From NCBI GenBank assembly GCA_016938535.1, contig JAFGUL010000190.1:1-53071 (forward strand): a stretch of 53,071 bases of DNA, given 5' to 3'. Both the position numbers and the translations under genes were made by a program. Shown here piece by piece: positions 25,279 to 34,372 of this stretch. How positions within the stretch are numbered: the first letter of the stretch is position 1; every line of letters starts with the position of its first letter. Source of the DNA: Candidatus Delongbacteria bacterium (GTDB taxonomy: Bacteria > Delongbacteria > UBA4055). A model generated the notes under the pieces. It was not told the origin of the DNA and ran no database searches. It saw nothing but the letters and a program-made list of their open reading frames with translations.

Positions 25279-26493
25279 TTATTTAAAGCTGAATTTCTTT
25301 TCGCCGGTCACGATCTTATCATCAATCGTGATTTTCTTGGTGTCTTTATGATCCGGAAGGTGGAACATTATGTCATTCATTATATGTTCTATTATGCTTT
25401 TGAGTGAACGCGCGCCGGTCTTTCTTTTTATGGATGTCTCGGCTATGGCTCTTATTGCTTCGTCTGTAAATACGAGTTCGCATCCCTCCATTTCGAAAAG
25501 CTTCTGATACTGCTTTATCACCGCATTCTTCGGAACTGTAAGTATATGCTCAAGGACTTCGATATCAAGGTCATTTAGAGCTTTGACGACGGGAAGTCTT
25601 CCGATTATTTCAGGGATTAGTCCGAACTTGAACAGGTCCTCGTATTCTATATTTGAAAGGATCTGATCAGATGACATTGTATGGATATTGACCTTGTCCG
25701 AACCGAACCCGATCGTTTTTTTACCGAGTCTGTGTCGTATTACATCCTCGATGCCGTCGAAGGCTCCGCCGCAGATAAAGAGAATGTTGGTGGTGTCAAC
25801 TTCGGTGAGCTTCTGTTCGGGATGCTTCCTGCCGCCCTTGGGCGGGACCTGGGCTTTTGTTCCCTCAAGTATCTTGAGGAGTGCCTGTTGTACCCCTTCT
25901 CCTGAAACATCTCTTGTTATGGATGGATTGGAGGATTTTCTTGCGATCTTATCGATCTCGTCAATGTATATTATACCCATCTCAGTCTTTGCTACATCGT
26001 AATCAGCCGCCTGAAGAAGTCTGACAATAATGTTTTCAACATCCTCTCCGACATAACCTGCCTCTGTAAGTACAGTAGCATCAGCGATAGTAAAGGGCAC
26101 ATCGAGTATCCTTGCCAGTGTGCGGGCAATGAGCGTTTTTCCGGTGCCGGTAGATCCCAACATGAGTATATTCGACTTCTCTATCTCGACATCGTCTTTG
26201 CCGGAAAAAGTTCTCAGTCTTTTGTAATGATTGTAAACAGCTACCGATATAGCCGTTTTAGCGTCATCCTGCCCGATCACATATTCATCGAGTTTTTTCT
26301 TGATCTCTGAAGGTATCGGGAATTTCGAAGGAAGGCTTTCTGTGGCTTTCTTCTTTATGGTAATATCGAGATAATCCTTTGCGTGTTCAACACATTCTTC
26401 GCAGATAAAGGCGTCGTCCCCTGCAAGCAGAGCTTTCACATCTTTTTCTCTTCTGCCGCAGAAACTGCATTTATTAGATTTGTAATTCGTCAT
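25279..26493 (-). CDS. clpX: ATP-dependent Clp protease ATP-binding subunit ClpX
   Basis: A 404-residue unfoldase that feeds substrates to ClpP. The N-terminal zinc domain has CSFCGR and CEECVEH. The AAA+ core has Walker A GSTGTGKT, Walker [12 protein letters not shown], the RHRLGKK loop and the sensor region [12 protein letters not shown]. Normal length. It follows clpP by 3 bp in the tig-clpP-clpX order typical of bacteria. Confidence 0.98.
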   Translation of the reverse strand: MTNYKSNKCSFCGRREKDVKALLAGDDAFICEECVEHAKDYLDITIKKKATESLPSKFPIPSEIKKKLDEYVIGQDDAKTAISVAVYNHYKRLRTFSGKDDVEIEKSNILMLGSTGTGKTLIARTLARILDVPFTIADATVLTEAGYVGEDVENIIVRLLQAADYDVAKTEMGIIYIDEIDKIARKSSNPSITRDVSGEGVQQALLKILEGTKAQVPPKGGRKHPEQKLTEVDTTNILFICGGAFDGIEDVIRHRLGKKTIGFGSDKVNIHTMSSDQILSNIEYEDLFKFGLIPEIIGRLPVVKALNDLDIEVLEHILTVPKNAVIKQYQKLFEMEGCELVFTDEAIRAIAETSIKRKTGARSLKSIIEHIMNDIMFHLPDHKDTKKITIDDKIVTGEKKFSFK

Positions 26494-26496
26494 TAA

Positions 26497-27087
26497 TTAT
26501 GCCTGTTTATTAGATGAGTATATTTTGTCGATCAGTCCGTATTTAAGAGACTCTTCAGCCGAAAGAAAATAGTTCCTGTCTGTATCTTTCTCAATTTTTT
26601 TGAGCGTTCTGCCTGTTGTTTCGCTCAAGATCCTGTTCAGTGTTTCTCTTGTCTTTTTTATCTCTTCGGCGGCTATCATGATATCCGAAGCCTGTCCCTG
26701 AGCTCCGCCCCATGGCTGATGGATCATTATTCTCGAGTTGGGGAGAGCGATCCTTTTTCCTTTTGTGCCGGCTGTAAGAAGTATTGCACCCATACTTGCA
26801 GCCTGACCGATACAGATCGTAGAAACATCCGGCTTGATATAGTTCATTGTATCGTAGATAGCAAGACCCGCGCTTACCACACCTCCCGGGCTGTTGATAT
26901 ATAGTGAGATATCCTTATCGGGATCTTCGGCTTCAAGATAAAGCAGCTGAGCAACAACAAGGCTGGCAAGGTGATCCTCTATCTCAGAATTGATGAAGAT
27001 GATCCTCTGTTTGAGAAGAAGTGAATATATGTCATAGGCGCGTTCGCCTCTTCCTGACTGTTCGATGACCATAGGTATCAGTGCCAT
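26497..27087 (-). CDS. clpP: ATP-dependent Clp protease proteolytic subunit
   Basis: A 196-residue serine protease that forms the degradation chamber with ClpX. The triad is visible: Ser in [11 protein letters not shown], His in [12 protein letters not shown] and Asp in [12 protein letters not shown]. It opens with the typical [20 protein letters not shown]. Its ATG overlaps the tig stop by one base (TAATG). Confidence 0.98.
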   Translation of the reverse strand: MALIPMVIEQSGRGERAYDIYSLLLKQRIIFINSEIEDHLASLVVAQLLYLEAEDPDKDISLYINSPGGVVSAGLAIYDTMNYIKPDVSTICIGQAASMGAILLTAGTKGKRIALPNSRIMIHQPWGGAQGQASDIMIAAEEIKKTRETLNRILSETTGRTLKKIEKDTDRNYFLSAEESLKYGLIDKIYSSNKQA

Positions 27088-28355
27088 TATTCCTCCGGAC
27101 TTGTTTTATCTTCTTCTTTTTCTTCGGGTTTATCGATCAGGTTTACAGTGTTGTTCTCAAGAATATATTTTCTGACTTTCTTTTCTAAAATATCCTGTTT
27201 AAGCATTGCGGTCTTTTCTTTACCCGAATAGTATTTTTTTACTTTATCAATGCCTATTGAACTATCTCTTGCTATTTCTTCCATTCTCTCTTCGATCTCA
27301 TTATCCTCGACAGAAAAATTCTTCTCTTCGATCAATTTATGCCTGATGTACTCCCATTTTAATGAAAGTGCGGCATTCTGTCCGTAGATATTCTTTATCA
27401 TTTCCCTGTCAAGGTTCTTTCCGTACTGCTTTTGAGTGTTCGTAACAATATCTTCCAGGTAATTATTCAGGACAGAAGGAGGTACCTCAAAATTGTCGTG
27501 TGCCTCGATTATCTTTGCGGCGATCTTATCGAAAGCGGCATTATCCTGTTCTTTCTGTTTTCCGCTGCGGATCTTTTCTTCGATATCATTCCTGAGCTCT
27601 CCGGCAGTTGAAAATTTAGAATCCAGGGTTTTTGCGAATTCATCATTAAATTCGGGAAGAACTTTTTCACCGACCCTGTCGATCCTGACTTCAAATTTAT
27701 AAGCCGGCGAATCTTCGCCTTCAGCACCGAGGTTTATTGTCTTAACATCACCTTTTTTCAGTCCGATAAACTGTTTATCGAGTGTGTCATCGGGATTTTT
27801 ACCGATCTCTACCACCTGCTCTTCCCATTCTGCGTTATTCTGTCCGACAGGTTTAATTGAGACATTAACAATATGACCGTCAGCTACGGCCGAATCAGTT
27901 TCTTTTGAGGAAGAATGAGCATCAAGGATTTTATTTATCTCGCCGTCTATCTCTTTTTCAGAAGCTGTGATCTTTTCCTGCTCGACTGTGATCCCGGTAT
28001 GATCTTTGAGTTCGAATTCAGGATAAACTTCAAAAGAGGCGGTGAACTTGAGTTCATCTTCTTCGGTATCAACACTTTCGATTACAGGATCATTTAGGGG
28101 ATAAATTTTGTTCTCGATCAGATATTCTCTGTATGAGGAATTGACAGCTTCGTTTACAGCTTCGGCCTCTATGCTTGCGGAAAATTTACTTCTCAGCATT
28201 GACTCAGGCACTTTTCCCGGTCTGAAACCGTCAACTTTCGCCGTTTTCTTGAATTTATCGAAAGATGTCTTTCTATATTTATCGAATTCTTCCTTTTCAA
28301 GTTCGAATTTTACTGTTTTTTTGAACCCTTTCTCGATTGATGCTTCTGTTTTCAT
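27087..28355 (-). CDS. tig: Trigger factor
   Basis: A 422-residue ribosome-associated chaperone and prolyl isomerase. The N-terminal ribosome-binding domain includes [20 protein letters not shown], the usual tail-docking signature. The FKBP-like middle domain is at about 150-240 ([18 protein letters not shown]) and looks divergent. The long helical C-terminal domain follows. It is first in the tig-clpP-clpX set and starts 12 bp after the CorC/HlyC gene. Confidence 0.94.
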   Translation of the reverse strand: MKTEASIEKGFKKTVKFELEKEEFDKYRKTSFDKFKKTAKVDGFRPGKVPESMLRSKFSASIEAEAVNEAVNSSYREYLIENKIYPLNDPVIESVDTEEDELKFTASFEVYPEFELKDHTGITVEQEKITASEKEIDGEINKILDAHSSSKETDSAVADGHIVNVSIKPVGQNNAEWEEQVVEIGKNPDDTLDKQFIGLKKGDVKTINLGAEGEDSPAYKFEVRIDRVGEKVLPEFNDEFAKTLDSKFSTAGELRNDIEEKIRSGKQKEQDNAAFDKIAAKIIEAHDNFEVPPSVLNNYLEDIVTNTQKQYGKNLDREMIKNIYGQNAALSLKWEYIRHKLIEEKNFSVEDNEIEERMEEIARDSSIGIDKVKKYYSGKEKTAMLKQDILEKKVRKYILENNTVNLIDKPEEKEEDKTSPEE

Positions 28356-28367
28356 CGTTTCTCCTGT

Positions 28368-29675
28368 TTATTCTTCGTTATCTTGGTTTTTTTCAATTCT
28401 TACCCACCCGATCCTCTGTTTCTGGACGGACAGTATTGTAAATGTAAAAGAGTTGAATGTCTTTTTATCTCCTGTCTCGGGAACTTCTCCGAAGAGATCG
28501 TAGAGATATCCTCCAAGACTTTCATAATCTTCATTTTCAGGCAGATCAATTCGCATGATCTCATTCAGATCGTCTATCGGTATTTTCGCGTCAAATTCAT
28601 AGCAGTTCTCGTTGATCTTCTTGTGCAGCTGTTCTTCTTCGTCAAACTCATCCTGTATCTCACCGACTATCTCTTCAATTATGTCCTCGAGAGTGATCAT
28701 TCCCGATGTTCCGCCGTACTCGTCAACAACAATGGCTATGTGAGTTTTTTCTTTCTGGAACATTTTCAACAGATTTGCTATATCTTTCGATTCCGGAATG
28801 AAAGTTACTTCCCTAAGTATTTTCGTAATGTCGAGGTCTTCATTTAAAGATTTTGAGTGCCTCAACAGATCCTTTATATATAGAATCCCTATAATGTTAT
28901 CGATATTTTCACTGTAAACCGGGATCCTTGAAAAATTGTTCTCGTTTATAAATCCGTACAGCTCTTCAAAGCTTATATTGTCCGGGATCGTCATCATGTC
29001 AACTCTGGGCACCATGATCTCTTTCGCTGTCTTTTCTCCGAACTCAAAGATCGAGTTTATCATGTTCTTTTCGTCTTCCTCCAAAGCTCCGTCCTCGCCT
29101 CCGACCTCCATCAGATTCTCAATATCCTTTCTTGTGAATTCAGAAAAACCGTCCGTGTGTTTCAATTTTTTCACAAAGATCTTTACGAACTTCTCTATCG
29201 GATAAGATATCGGGTAAAGCAGAAAATAGAAGAACATGATTAGCGGGTAAAATCTGACAATAAATGCGGTTCTGTTCCTTATTGAGTAGGATTTGGGCAC
29301 TATTTCACCGAGAAAAAGGAGAACAAAGCCCACAACGAATACATCTATGATCATTGCCGAAGTTTCAAAGGCGGTACCGAAGAACAGCTGTCTTGTCATA
29401 AGAGCCGCAAGGGTTGCTATGCTCACATTTACGAGATTATTTCCCAAAAGAAGCGTGACGAGAATAAAATCCGATCTCTTTGCTATCAGCTGCGTAAGTC
29501 TGTCGAATTTACTGTTTTTATTCCTGAGTTCATTAAGGTCAGAGGAAGTAAGGCTTACAAATGCAGTCTCAGATGCGGAAAAAAGCATACTCAGGCACAA
29601 TAGAAGAGCGAATGATACTATTTCAATCAATAAACTGTAACTGCCAAGGGGAACATCCGAAAGTGAACTATCCAT
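28368..29675 (-). CDS. CorC/HlyC (hemolysin C)-type CNNM-CBS membrane protein
   Basis: A 435-residue protein. The N-terminal CNNM (DUF21) domain has several membrane helices and the SASETAFVSLTSSDLNELR signature. It is followed by a CBS pair (MVPRVDMMTIPDN, NFSRIPVYSENIDNIIGILY, THIAIVVDEYGGTSGMITLEDI) and a C-terminal CorC_HlyC domain. Related proteins handle magnesium or cobalt efflux; the hemolysin name is historical. Its start overlaps the ybeY stop by 8 bp, so it belongs to the same operon. Confidence 0.92.
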   Translation of the reverse strand: MDSSLSDVPLGSYSLLIEIVSFALLLCLSMLFSASETAFVSLTSSDLNELRNKNSKFDRLTQLIAKRSDFILVTLLLGNNLVNVSIATLAALMTRQLFFGTAFETSAMIIDVFVVGFVLLFLGEIVPKSYSIRNRTAFIVRFYPLIMFFYFLLYPISYPIEKFVKIFVKKLKHTDGFSEFTRKDIENLMEVGGEDGALEEDEKNMINSIFEFGEKTAKEIMVPRVDMMTIPDNISFEELYGFINENNFSRIPVYSENIDNIIGILYIKDLLRHSKSLNEDLDITKILREVTFIPESKDIANLLKMFQKEKTHIAIVVDEYGGTSGMITLEDIIEEIVGEIQDEFDEEEQLHKKINENCYEFDAKIPIDDLNEIMRIDLPENEDYESLGGYLYDLFGEVPETGDKKTFNSFTFTILSVQKQRIGWVRIEKNQDNEE

Positions 29676-30147
29676 TTATTGCTCCGTTGTTATTTGAAAG
29701 GCTGAGATTGTACTGATTCCATAAATTCAGAATTTCATCTTCCCGTTTTTTCATCTTTCTTCTTTTTACTGCATCGGTGTCGTCATAACCTGTAAGATGG
29801 AGCAGACCGTGGAACAGAAGTCTCATCAACTCCTGTTTTAATGGAACCCCGTATTCTTTCGCATTCAACTTTGCCTGACCGGGACAGATGATCAGTTCTG
29901 CGTCTATCTTATTATTGTCTTTATTATCAGGCTCTCTATAGTCAAATGTAATTATATCAGTGCTTCCTTCGTGACCAAGATGAGTAATGTTGATCCTTTC
30001 CATCTCTGGGTCATCGATCAGAGAGATGCTGAGGGATACAATTTCGATCCTTGCTATTTTCTTGTAGAAATCAACGGCTCTTAATATGTTCCTGAGCACG
30101 ACTTTAGTATCTGAGTGGTTCTCGACAACAATATTATTTAGTTTCAT
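29668..30147 (-). CDS. ybeY: Endoribonuclease YbeY (16S rRNA maturation)
   Basis: A 159-residue zinc-dependent RNase needed for 16S rRNA 3'-end processing and ribosome quality control. The metal site is the H-x3-H-x5-H-like motif in LLFHGLLHLTGYDD. STDIITFDY is also typical. Its start overlaps the PgpH-type gene by 14 bp and its end overlaps the CorC/HlyC gene, the conserved pgpH-ybeY-corC order. Confidence 0.96.
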   Translation of the reverse strand: MKLNNIVVENHSDTKVVLRNILRAVDFYKKIARIEIVSLSISLIDDPEMERINITHLGHEGSTDIITFDYREPDNKDNNKIDAELIICPGQAKLNAKEYGVPLKQELMRLLFHGLLHLTGYDDTDAVKRRKMKKREDEILNLWNQYNLSLSNNNGAING

Positions 30148-32458
30148 TATCGCTCTTTTCGGTATTTTTCTCTGGATATTTTATTCTTTGGTGATACATT
30201 CCTGTTATGACAGGTAGCATTACTTCTCTTATCTTACTCAGATCATTGATCTTTATGTCACATTCATCAAGCTCGCCAGACTGAAGCCTCTCAAGGATCG
30301 TTTCGTTTATGATCTGCCTGAATCTGTCAACATTAGCTTCCGATTCAGTTCTGCATTTAGCTTCGATCACATCAGCCAGCATGACTATTGCGGTTTCTTT
30401 CGAGTTCGGTTTCGGACCCGGGTATCTGTAGATAGATTCATTGACTTTTTCATCAGTGCCTTTGGCCATGTTGACGGCTTTACTGTAAAAATATTCCATC
30501 TTGGAATTACCGTGGTGCATCCTTATAAAATCAATGATAATTTCAGGTATCTTATGTTCTCTTGCAAGCTTGACACCTTCCTTAACATGGGCAGAAAGTA
30601 TAAAAGCGCTCATGTTAGGAAGCATTTTGTCGTGTTTGTTGGCAATATTCTGCTGATTCTCTATAAAATACGCTGCTTTGAATGTTTTACCTATGTCATG
30701 GTAATATGCTCCAACCCTTGCAAGAAGAGAATTCGCTCCGATCGCTTCGGCGGCAGCTTCGGCAAGATTACCAACAGTTATCGTGTGATGGTATGTTCCC
30801 GGAGCTTCAACCTGCAGTTTTTTCAGCAGCGGGTTAGACATGTCGGAAAGCTGAAGCAGAGTTACATCCGTGGGGGTTTTAAACAGTTTTTCGATTATTG
30901 TGAGAATGGTTAAAGCCAGCAGCGGCGAAACAGCCGAATTTATCGCACTATGGATAACGATCATGAGGAGCTCTTCTGCAGGTGAATTGAAGATCAGATA
31001 AAATCCTACCGCAGGCAGCATAAGTCCGGCAAACGAATATATCATGCTTCTGTAAATAAACTGAAAAATATCCCTGATCTTGTGAACCGCGAACATGGTG
31101 AATAACCCTGAGAACATCGGAACGAAAAGGAATAGAAAATTATTTCCGATAATAAGGGAAGAGATCACTGAAGTAACTACCGTTGCCACAAATGAAACTC
31201 TCATATCGAAAAATACGGCTATTAGTACCGATGTAACCGACATTGTGACAAGATAGGGAGAAAAATCATCGATATATTTGAGTGAAAAATATACAGTGGT
31301 CAGCTGAATTATGATTATTAAAAACAGTTTGACCATTTCTTTGAGATTATAGATGTATTTTTTTCTGTTAAAGAAAAGCATAAGAATGAGTATAATATAG
31401 AACAGTGAAGCGATGATGATCTTTCCGGATAAATTTTTAAAGTCAATATTTTCAAGGAAAGAATCTTTGTTTACCTTATTGATCTCTTTGAGTTTCATAT
31501 CCAAAGATCTGATCTTCTTGAGATGGTCTTTTGTAACGACCATATTTCTTGAAAGTATCTCGTCACCTTTTTTCATAAGTCCTTCAGCGAGCGGGACTTC
31601 TTTCTGGATCTTTTCGATCATTTCGTTCGTTTTGCTGCTGCTGAAAATTATCGAAGGTTTGGAGAAATTGTCAATTATCATATTCCAGTATTTTAATGAG
31701 TCATTGTCAGGGTCTGCATATACGGAAATGAGAAAATCCAGATCTCTTTCTTTTTTCTGTGTAACATCGGGAAAATCGTTCAGCAGGTATTCGCGGGTAT
31801 TGCCGTTCTCATATAGAATGAATTTGCCGAGATGCCTGTTGAAGATCAGATTTTTCGGAGTATCGAGATATTTGTCATTAATATTTCGGCGTATAAAATA
31901 TGCTACCCTTTTCCTGAAAGGAACATCATTCAAAATAGGCGGTTTTGAGAGATTGTCAAAATCTATCCCGTAATCCTGATTGAAGATAGTTTTCTCTTTC
32001 AGGAAATTTCTTCTGATCAACTGATAGACTGAATCTATTGCATTCTTCTGACTGAAGTAATGATCCGGATCGTTTGTCAGCAGAGAATCCTTAGACCTTT
32101 CAAGGTTAAGCTGCTTTTCATCAAGGGACGAGAGATTCTCATGCAGTGAATATATTCTGTCGAAATCATTTCCGAGATTGAGGTAAAGCTTATAGAGGTG
32201 AAGATTAAGCGTGTCATTCTCGACAAAGATAGGAAGTACCGTGCTTTTTACTTTTTCCCTGAGCTGTTCGAGTTCTTCAGCGGTTCTCAATATTTCAAAA
32301 TCGAAAGGAGCAGTGATCTTTTCTGAGGCCAGTACCCCTTCTCTGTAATCGCTGAATTCGCTGGCTCTCTCTTTAGGCATTAAGAAAACAGTGAAGGATA
32401 TGGAAATAACCAGCATGAGTGCAGTAAATAGAGATATTTTCTTGTGAAGCTTTGTCAT
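30134..32458 (-). CDS. 7TM-HD phosphohydrolase (PgpH-type, probable c-di-AMP phosphodiesterase)
   Basis: A 774-residue membrane protein. A first membrane helix is followed by a large extracytoplasmic 7TMR-HDED domain (to about residue 350), then seven membrane helices, then a cytoplasmic HD domain from about residue 545. The HD metal site is RVGAYYHDIGK, with HVKEGVKLAREHKIPE and MHHGNSKMEYF further on. In the PgpH family this domain breaks down cyclic di-AMP. First gene of the operon running to clpX. Confidence 0.92.
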   Translation of the reverse strand: MTKLHKKISLFTALMLVISISFTVFLMPKERASEFSDYREGVLASEKITAPFDFEILRTAEELEQLREKVKSTVLPIFVENDTLNLHLYKLYLNLGNDFDRIYSLHENLSSLDEKQLNLERSKDSLLTNDPDHYFSQKNAIDSVYQLIRRNFLKEKTIFNQDYGIDFDNLSKPPILNDVPFRKRVAYFIRRNINDKYLDTPKNLIFNRHLGKFILYENGNTREYLLNDFPDVTQKKERDLDFLISVYADPDNDSLKYWNMIIDNFSKPSIIFSSSKTNEMIEKIQKEVPLAEGLMKKGDEILSRNMVVTKDHLKKIRSLDMKLKEINKVNKDSFLENIDFKNLSGKIIIASLFYIILILMLFFNRKKYIYNLKEMVKLFLIIIIQLTTVYFSLKYIDDFSPYLVTMSVTSVLIAVFFDMRVSFVATVVTSVISSLIIGNNFLFLFVPMFSGLFTMFAVHKIRDIFQFIYRSMIYSFAGLMLPAVGFYLIFNSPAEELLMIVIHSAINSAVSPLLALTILTIIEKLFKTPTDVTLLQLSDMSNPLLKKLQVEAPGTYHHTITVGNLAEAAAEAIGANSLLARVGAYYHDIGKTFKAAYFIENQQNIANKHDKMLPNMSAFILSAHVKEGVKLAREHKIPEIIIDFIRMHHGNSKMEYFYSKAVNMAKGTDEKVNESIYRYPGPKPNSKETAIVMLADVIEAKCRTESEANVDRFRQIINETILERLQSGELDECDIKINDLSKIREVMLPVITGMYHQRIKYPEKNTEKSDNETK

Positions 32459-32501
32459 TTAGATTTCCGTTTAGCCTGCATTTTCACCCGTGTAAACGAA
32501 G

Positions 32502-32534
32502 AAAAAGGCGCAGACTCCTTAAGTGCGCGCCTTT
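32502..32534 (-). terminator. Terminator after the LysM gene
   Basis: AAAGGCGC (32504-32511) pairs perfectly with GCGCCTTT (32527-32534), loop 15 nt. On the minus strand the stem runs into a T-run (32506-32502). It separates the LysM pair from the pgpH-clpX operon. Confidence 0.78.
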
Positions 32535-32571
32535 TATAAAAAATTCGAAGAAATGTTCTTTTCCTGTTTCA

Positions 32572-33267
32572 CTATCTCGGGATCGTAAATTCCTGGTCGG
32601 GATAAATCAAGTCAGCTTCTTTCTGTCCTTCTTTAAGAACCGCATTGTATTTGTTCTGCCATGAGCTGATGGTCTGCTGATTGGCTTTATAAATGTCAGT
32701 CCATTTGAAAGGATCATCGTAAATATCTTTTTTACCTGATATCTTCCAGAGGCTGTCGCCTTTTTTCACAACATAGGAAGTTACATAAGGAACAACTATC
32801 GAGCTTCTTACGGATTTGATCCTCTGATCTATCCTCTGTATCTTGCTTACGAATTCAGTAAGAGCTGATACTTTCTGAGCGCTGAGTGCATTAAGATCTG
32901 CTTCGAACTGATCAAGTTCTGCTCTTCTTTTATAAAGTTCTTCAGCCGGCAGAGCGCCAAAACTTCTTACGGCATTATCAAGGTCGTCAAGTTCTTTTCT
33001 GTAAGAATCAACTCCTGCCTCATCACTTTCGATAAGTGCATAGATCTCATTCCAGATCTCATTTTTCTTTTGTTCAGTTTCAGTTATCTGACCTTCGACG
33101 GTTGATATTTGTCCCTCTTCGGAAGAAATATCGGATTCAAGAGCTGCAAGTTCCTGCTGGGCTTTCTGCAGTTTGGGCATGTATTCTTCTTCGTAGTTCA
33201 CTTTATCCTGAGAAAAACCTAAGCTCAAAAAAGTCAGAACTAAAAGAGTAACAACAGTTTTTTTCAT
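32572..33267 (-). CDS. Secreted coiled-coil protein with C-terminal LysM domain
   Basis: A 231-residue protein with a cleavable signal peptide (ending LSLGFSQ). Residues 25-155 are a long charged coiled coil (LQKAQQELAALESDISSEEG and onward). The last 65 residues form a LysM-type peptidoglycan-binding domain: VVKKGDSLWKISGKK, WTDIYKANQQ, LIYPDQEFTIPR. It probably spans periplasmic space bound to the cell wall, as a structural or scaffold protein. It lies 22 bp after the small lipoprotein gene and ends at a terminator, so the two make a unit. Confidence 0.85.
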   Translation of the reverse strand: MKKTVVTLLVLTFLSLGFSQDKVNYEEEYMPKLQKAQQELAALESDISSEEGQISTVEGQITETEQKKNEIWNEIYALIESDEAGVDSYRKELDDLDNAVRSFGALPAEELYKRRAELDQFEADLNALSAQKVSALTEFVSKIQRIDQRIKSVRSSIVVPYVTSYVVKKGDSLWKISGKKDIYDDPFKWTDIYKANQQTISSWQNKYNAVLKEGQKEADLIYPDQEFTIPR

Positions 33268-33289
33268 GTCAATTTCCTTCTTTTTTAAT

Positions 33290-33544
33290 TTACTTCAGTC
33301 TGCTTTCTACAGCCGATTTTTCTTCTTCAGCCATTTTCAGTTCTTTTTGTTTGTCGGCCAGTCTGGTCTCAAGAGTTCTTCTTTCTTTTTTCAGATCAGC
33401 GAGTTTTGTTTCCGCTTTTTTTACTGCAGCCTGTTGATCAGCCAGAGTTTTCAATTCTTCTTCGTTAGCGTATCTTGTACAACCCGCGAAAAGGAATGAT
33501 AAGATGACAGCAGCCAAAGCGAAAGTTCTGATTTTCTTAAACAT
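33290..33544 (-). CDS. Small coiled-coil lipoprotein
   Basis: An 84-residue lipoprotein with lipobox LFAGC at about residue 22. The rest is one charged coiled coil (LADQQAAVKKAETKLADLKK and onward). It resembles Lpp/OmpP-like spacers in design, not sequence. Co-transcribed with the LysM protein; the pair may link outer membrane and peptidoglycan. A TATAAT-like -10 lies at 33568-33573 (minus), without a good -35. The rest of the 33545-33833 gap shows no gene. Confidence 0.78.
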   Translation of the reverse strand: MFKKIRTFALAAVILSFLFAGCTRYANEEELKTLADQQAAVKKAETKLADLKKERRTLETRLADKQKELKMAEEEKSAVESRLK

Positions 33545-33833
33545 TCAACCTCCGAAATGTTTGTTTTATTATATTGGTTCTCTTCAAAAGAGGGTTCCGC
33601 ATTTTAATTCTGAATTTACCCCGTTTACTTTTCAAAGCAGAAATATATGAAACGAAAGCTTTTAAGTCAAGACAATTCTCAGAGCTTTACCTGAAAAAAA
33701 ATATTGCGAAAAACAACTGTTTAAAAAAGTAAATTTATGGTATTGCATTTTACGATAATATACCTTAATTAATTGTAAAGGGCTGCTAAAGAGCTTGGTC
33801 AGGTATGAATTTGAAATAAAAACAGGATGTGTT

Positions 33834-34355
33834 ATGAGAATTGAGAGAAAAAATCCTTTCAGGAAAACGGAATTGCCCGACGAAAAAGTCGATCTGAACC
33901 TTATGGACGGTCTGTTGAAGAAATTCGCAGGAAAAAAAGGAAGTATGATACCAATACTGCAGGGTACACAGGATATCTACAAATACATACCCAAAGACGC
34001 TATTATGAAAATAGCTCAATCTACAGGAATCAGCGTAAGCGATATTTACGGAGTTATCACCTTTTACTCTCAATTCAGGCTTAATCCTGTAGGTAAACAC
34101 ATAATCAGAGTATGTCACGGAACCGCATGTCATGTCCAGAACGCCGAAGGAATTACTACAGCTCTGATGAACGAGCTCGGAGTCGAAGACGGAAATACCA
34201 CGGAAGACAGACTTTTCACACTGGAATCAGTTGCGTGTCTCGGATGCTGCTCTCTTGCGCCTGTCATGATGATAGGTGAGGAAACTTACGGAAAATTAAC
34301 GGGCGAGAAGGCAGTAAACATAATAAGAGAAATTCGCAGGAATGAAAAACAGTAA
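33834..34355 (+). CDS. NuoE/HydC-type 2Fe-2S subunit of a soluble NAD-linked complex
   Basis: A 173-residue thioredoxin-like ferredoxin subunit. The four cysteines are in RVCHGTACHVQNAEG and ESVACLGCCSLAP, binding a 2Fe-2S cluster. ITFYSQFRLNPVGKH is also typical. The ATG at 33834, with AGGA nearby, is preferred over a TTG at 33795 because it fits family N-termini. It is followed 17 bp later by the NuoF-like gene. In HydABC, Nfn/Stn-type and formate dehydrogenase complexes this subunit pairs with the NADH-binding flavoprotein. Confidence 0.93.
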   Translation: MRIERKNPFRKTELPDEKVDLNLMDGLLKKFAGKKGSMIPILQGTQDIYKYIPKDAIMKIAQSTGISVSDIYGVITFYSQFRLNPVGKHIIRVCHGTACHVQNAEGITTALMNELGVEDGNTTEDRLFTLESVACLGCCSLAPVMMIGEETYGKLTGEKAVNIIREIRRNEKQ

Positions 34356-34372
34356 TCAAATGGGGATCAGAT

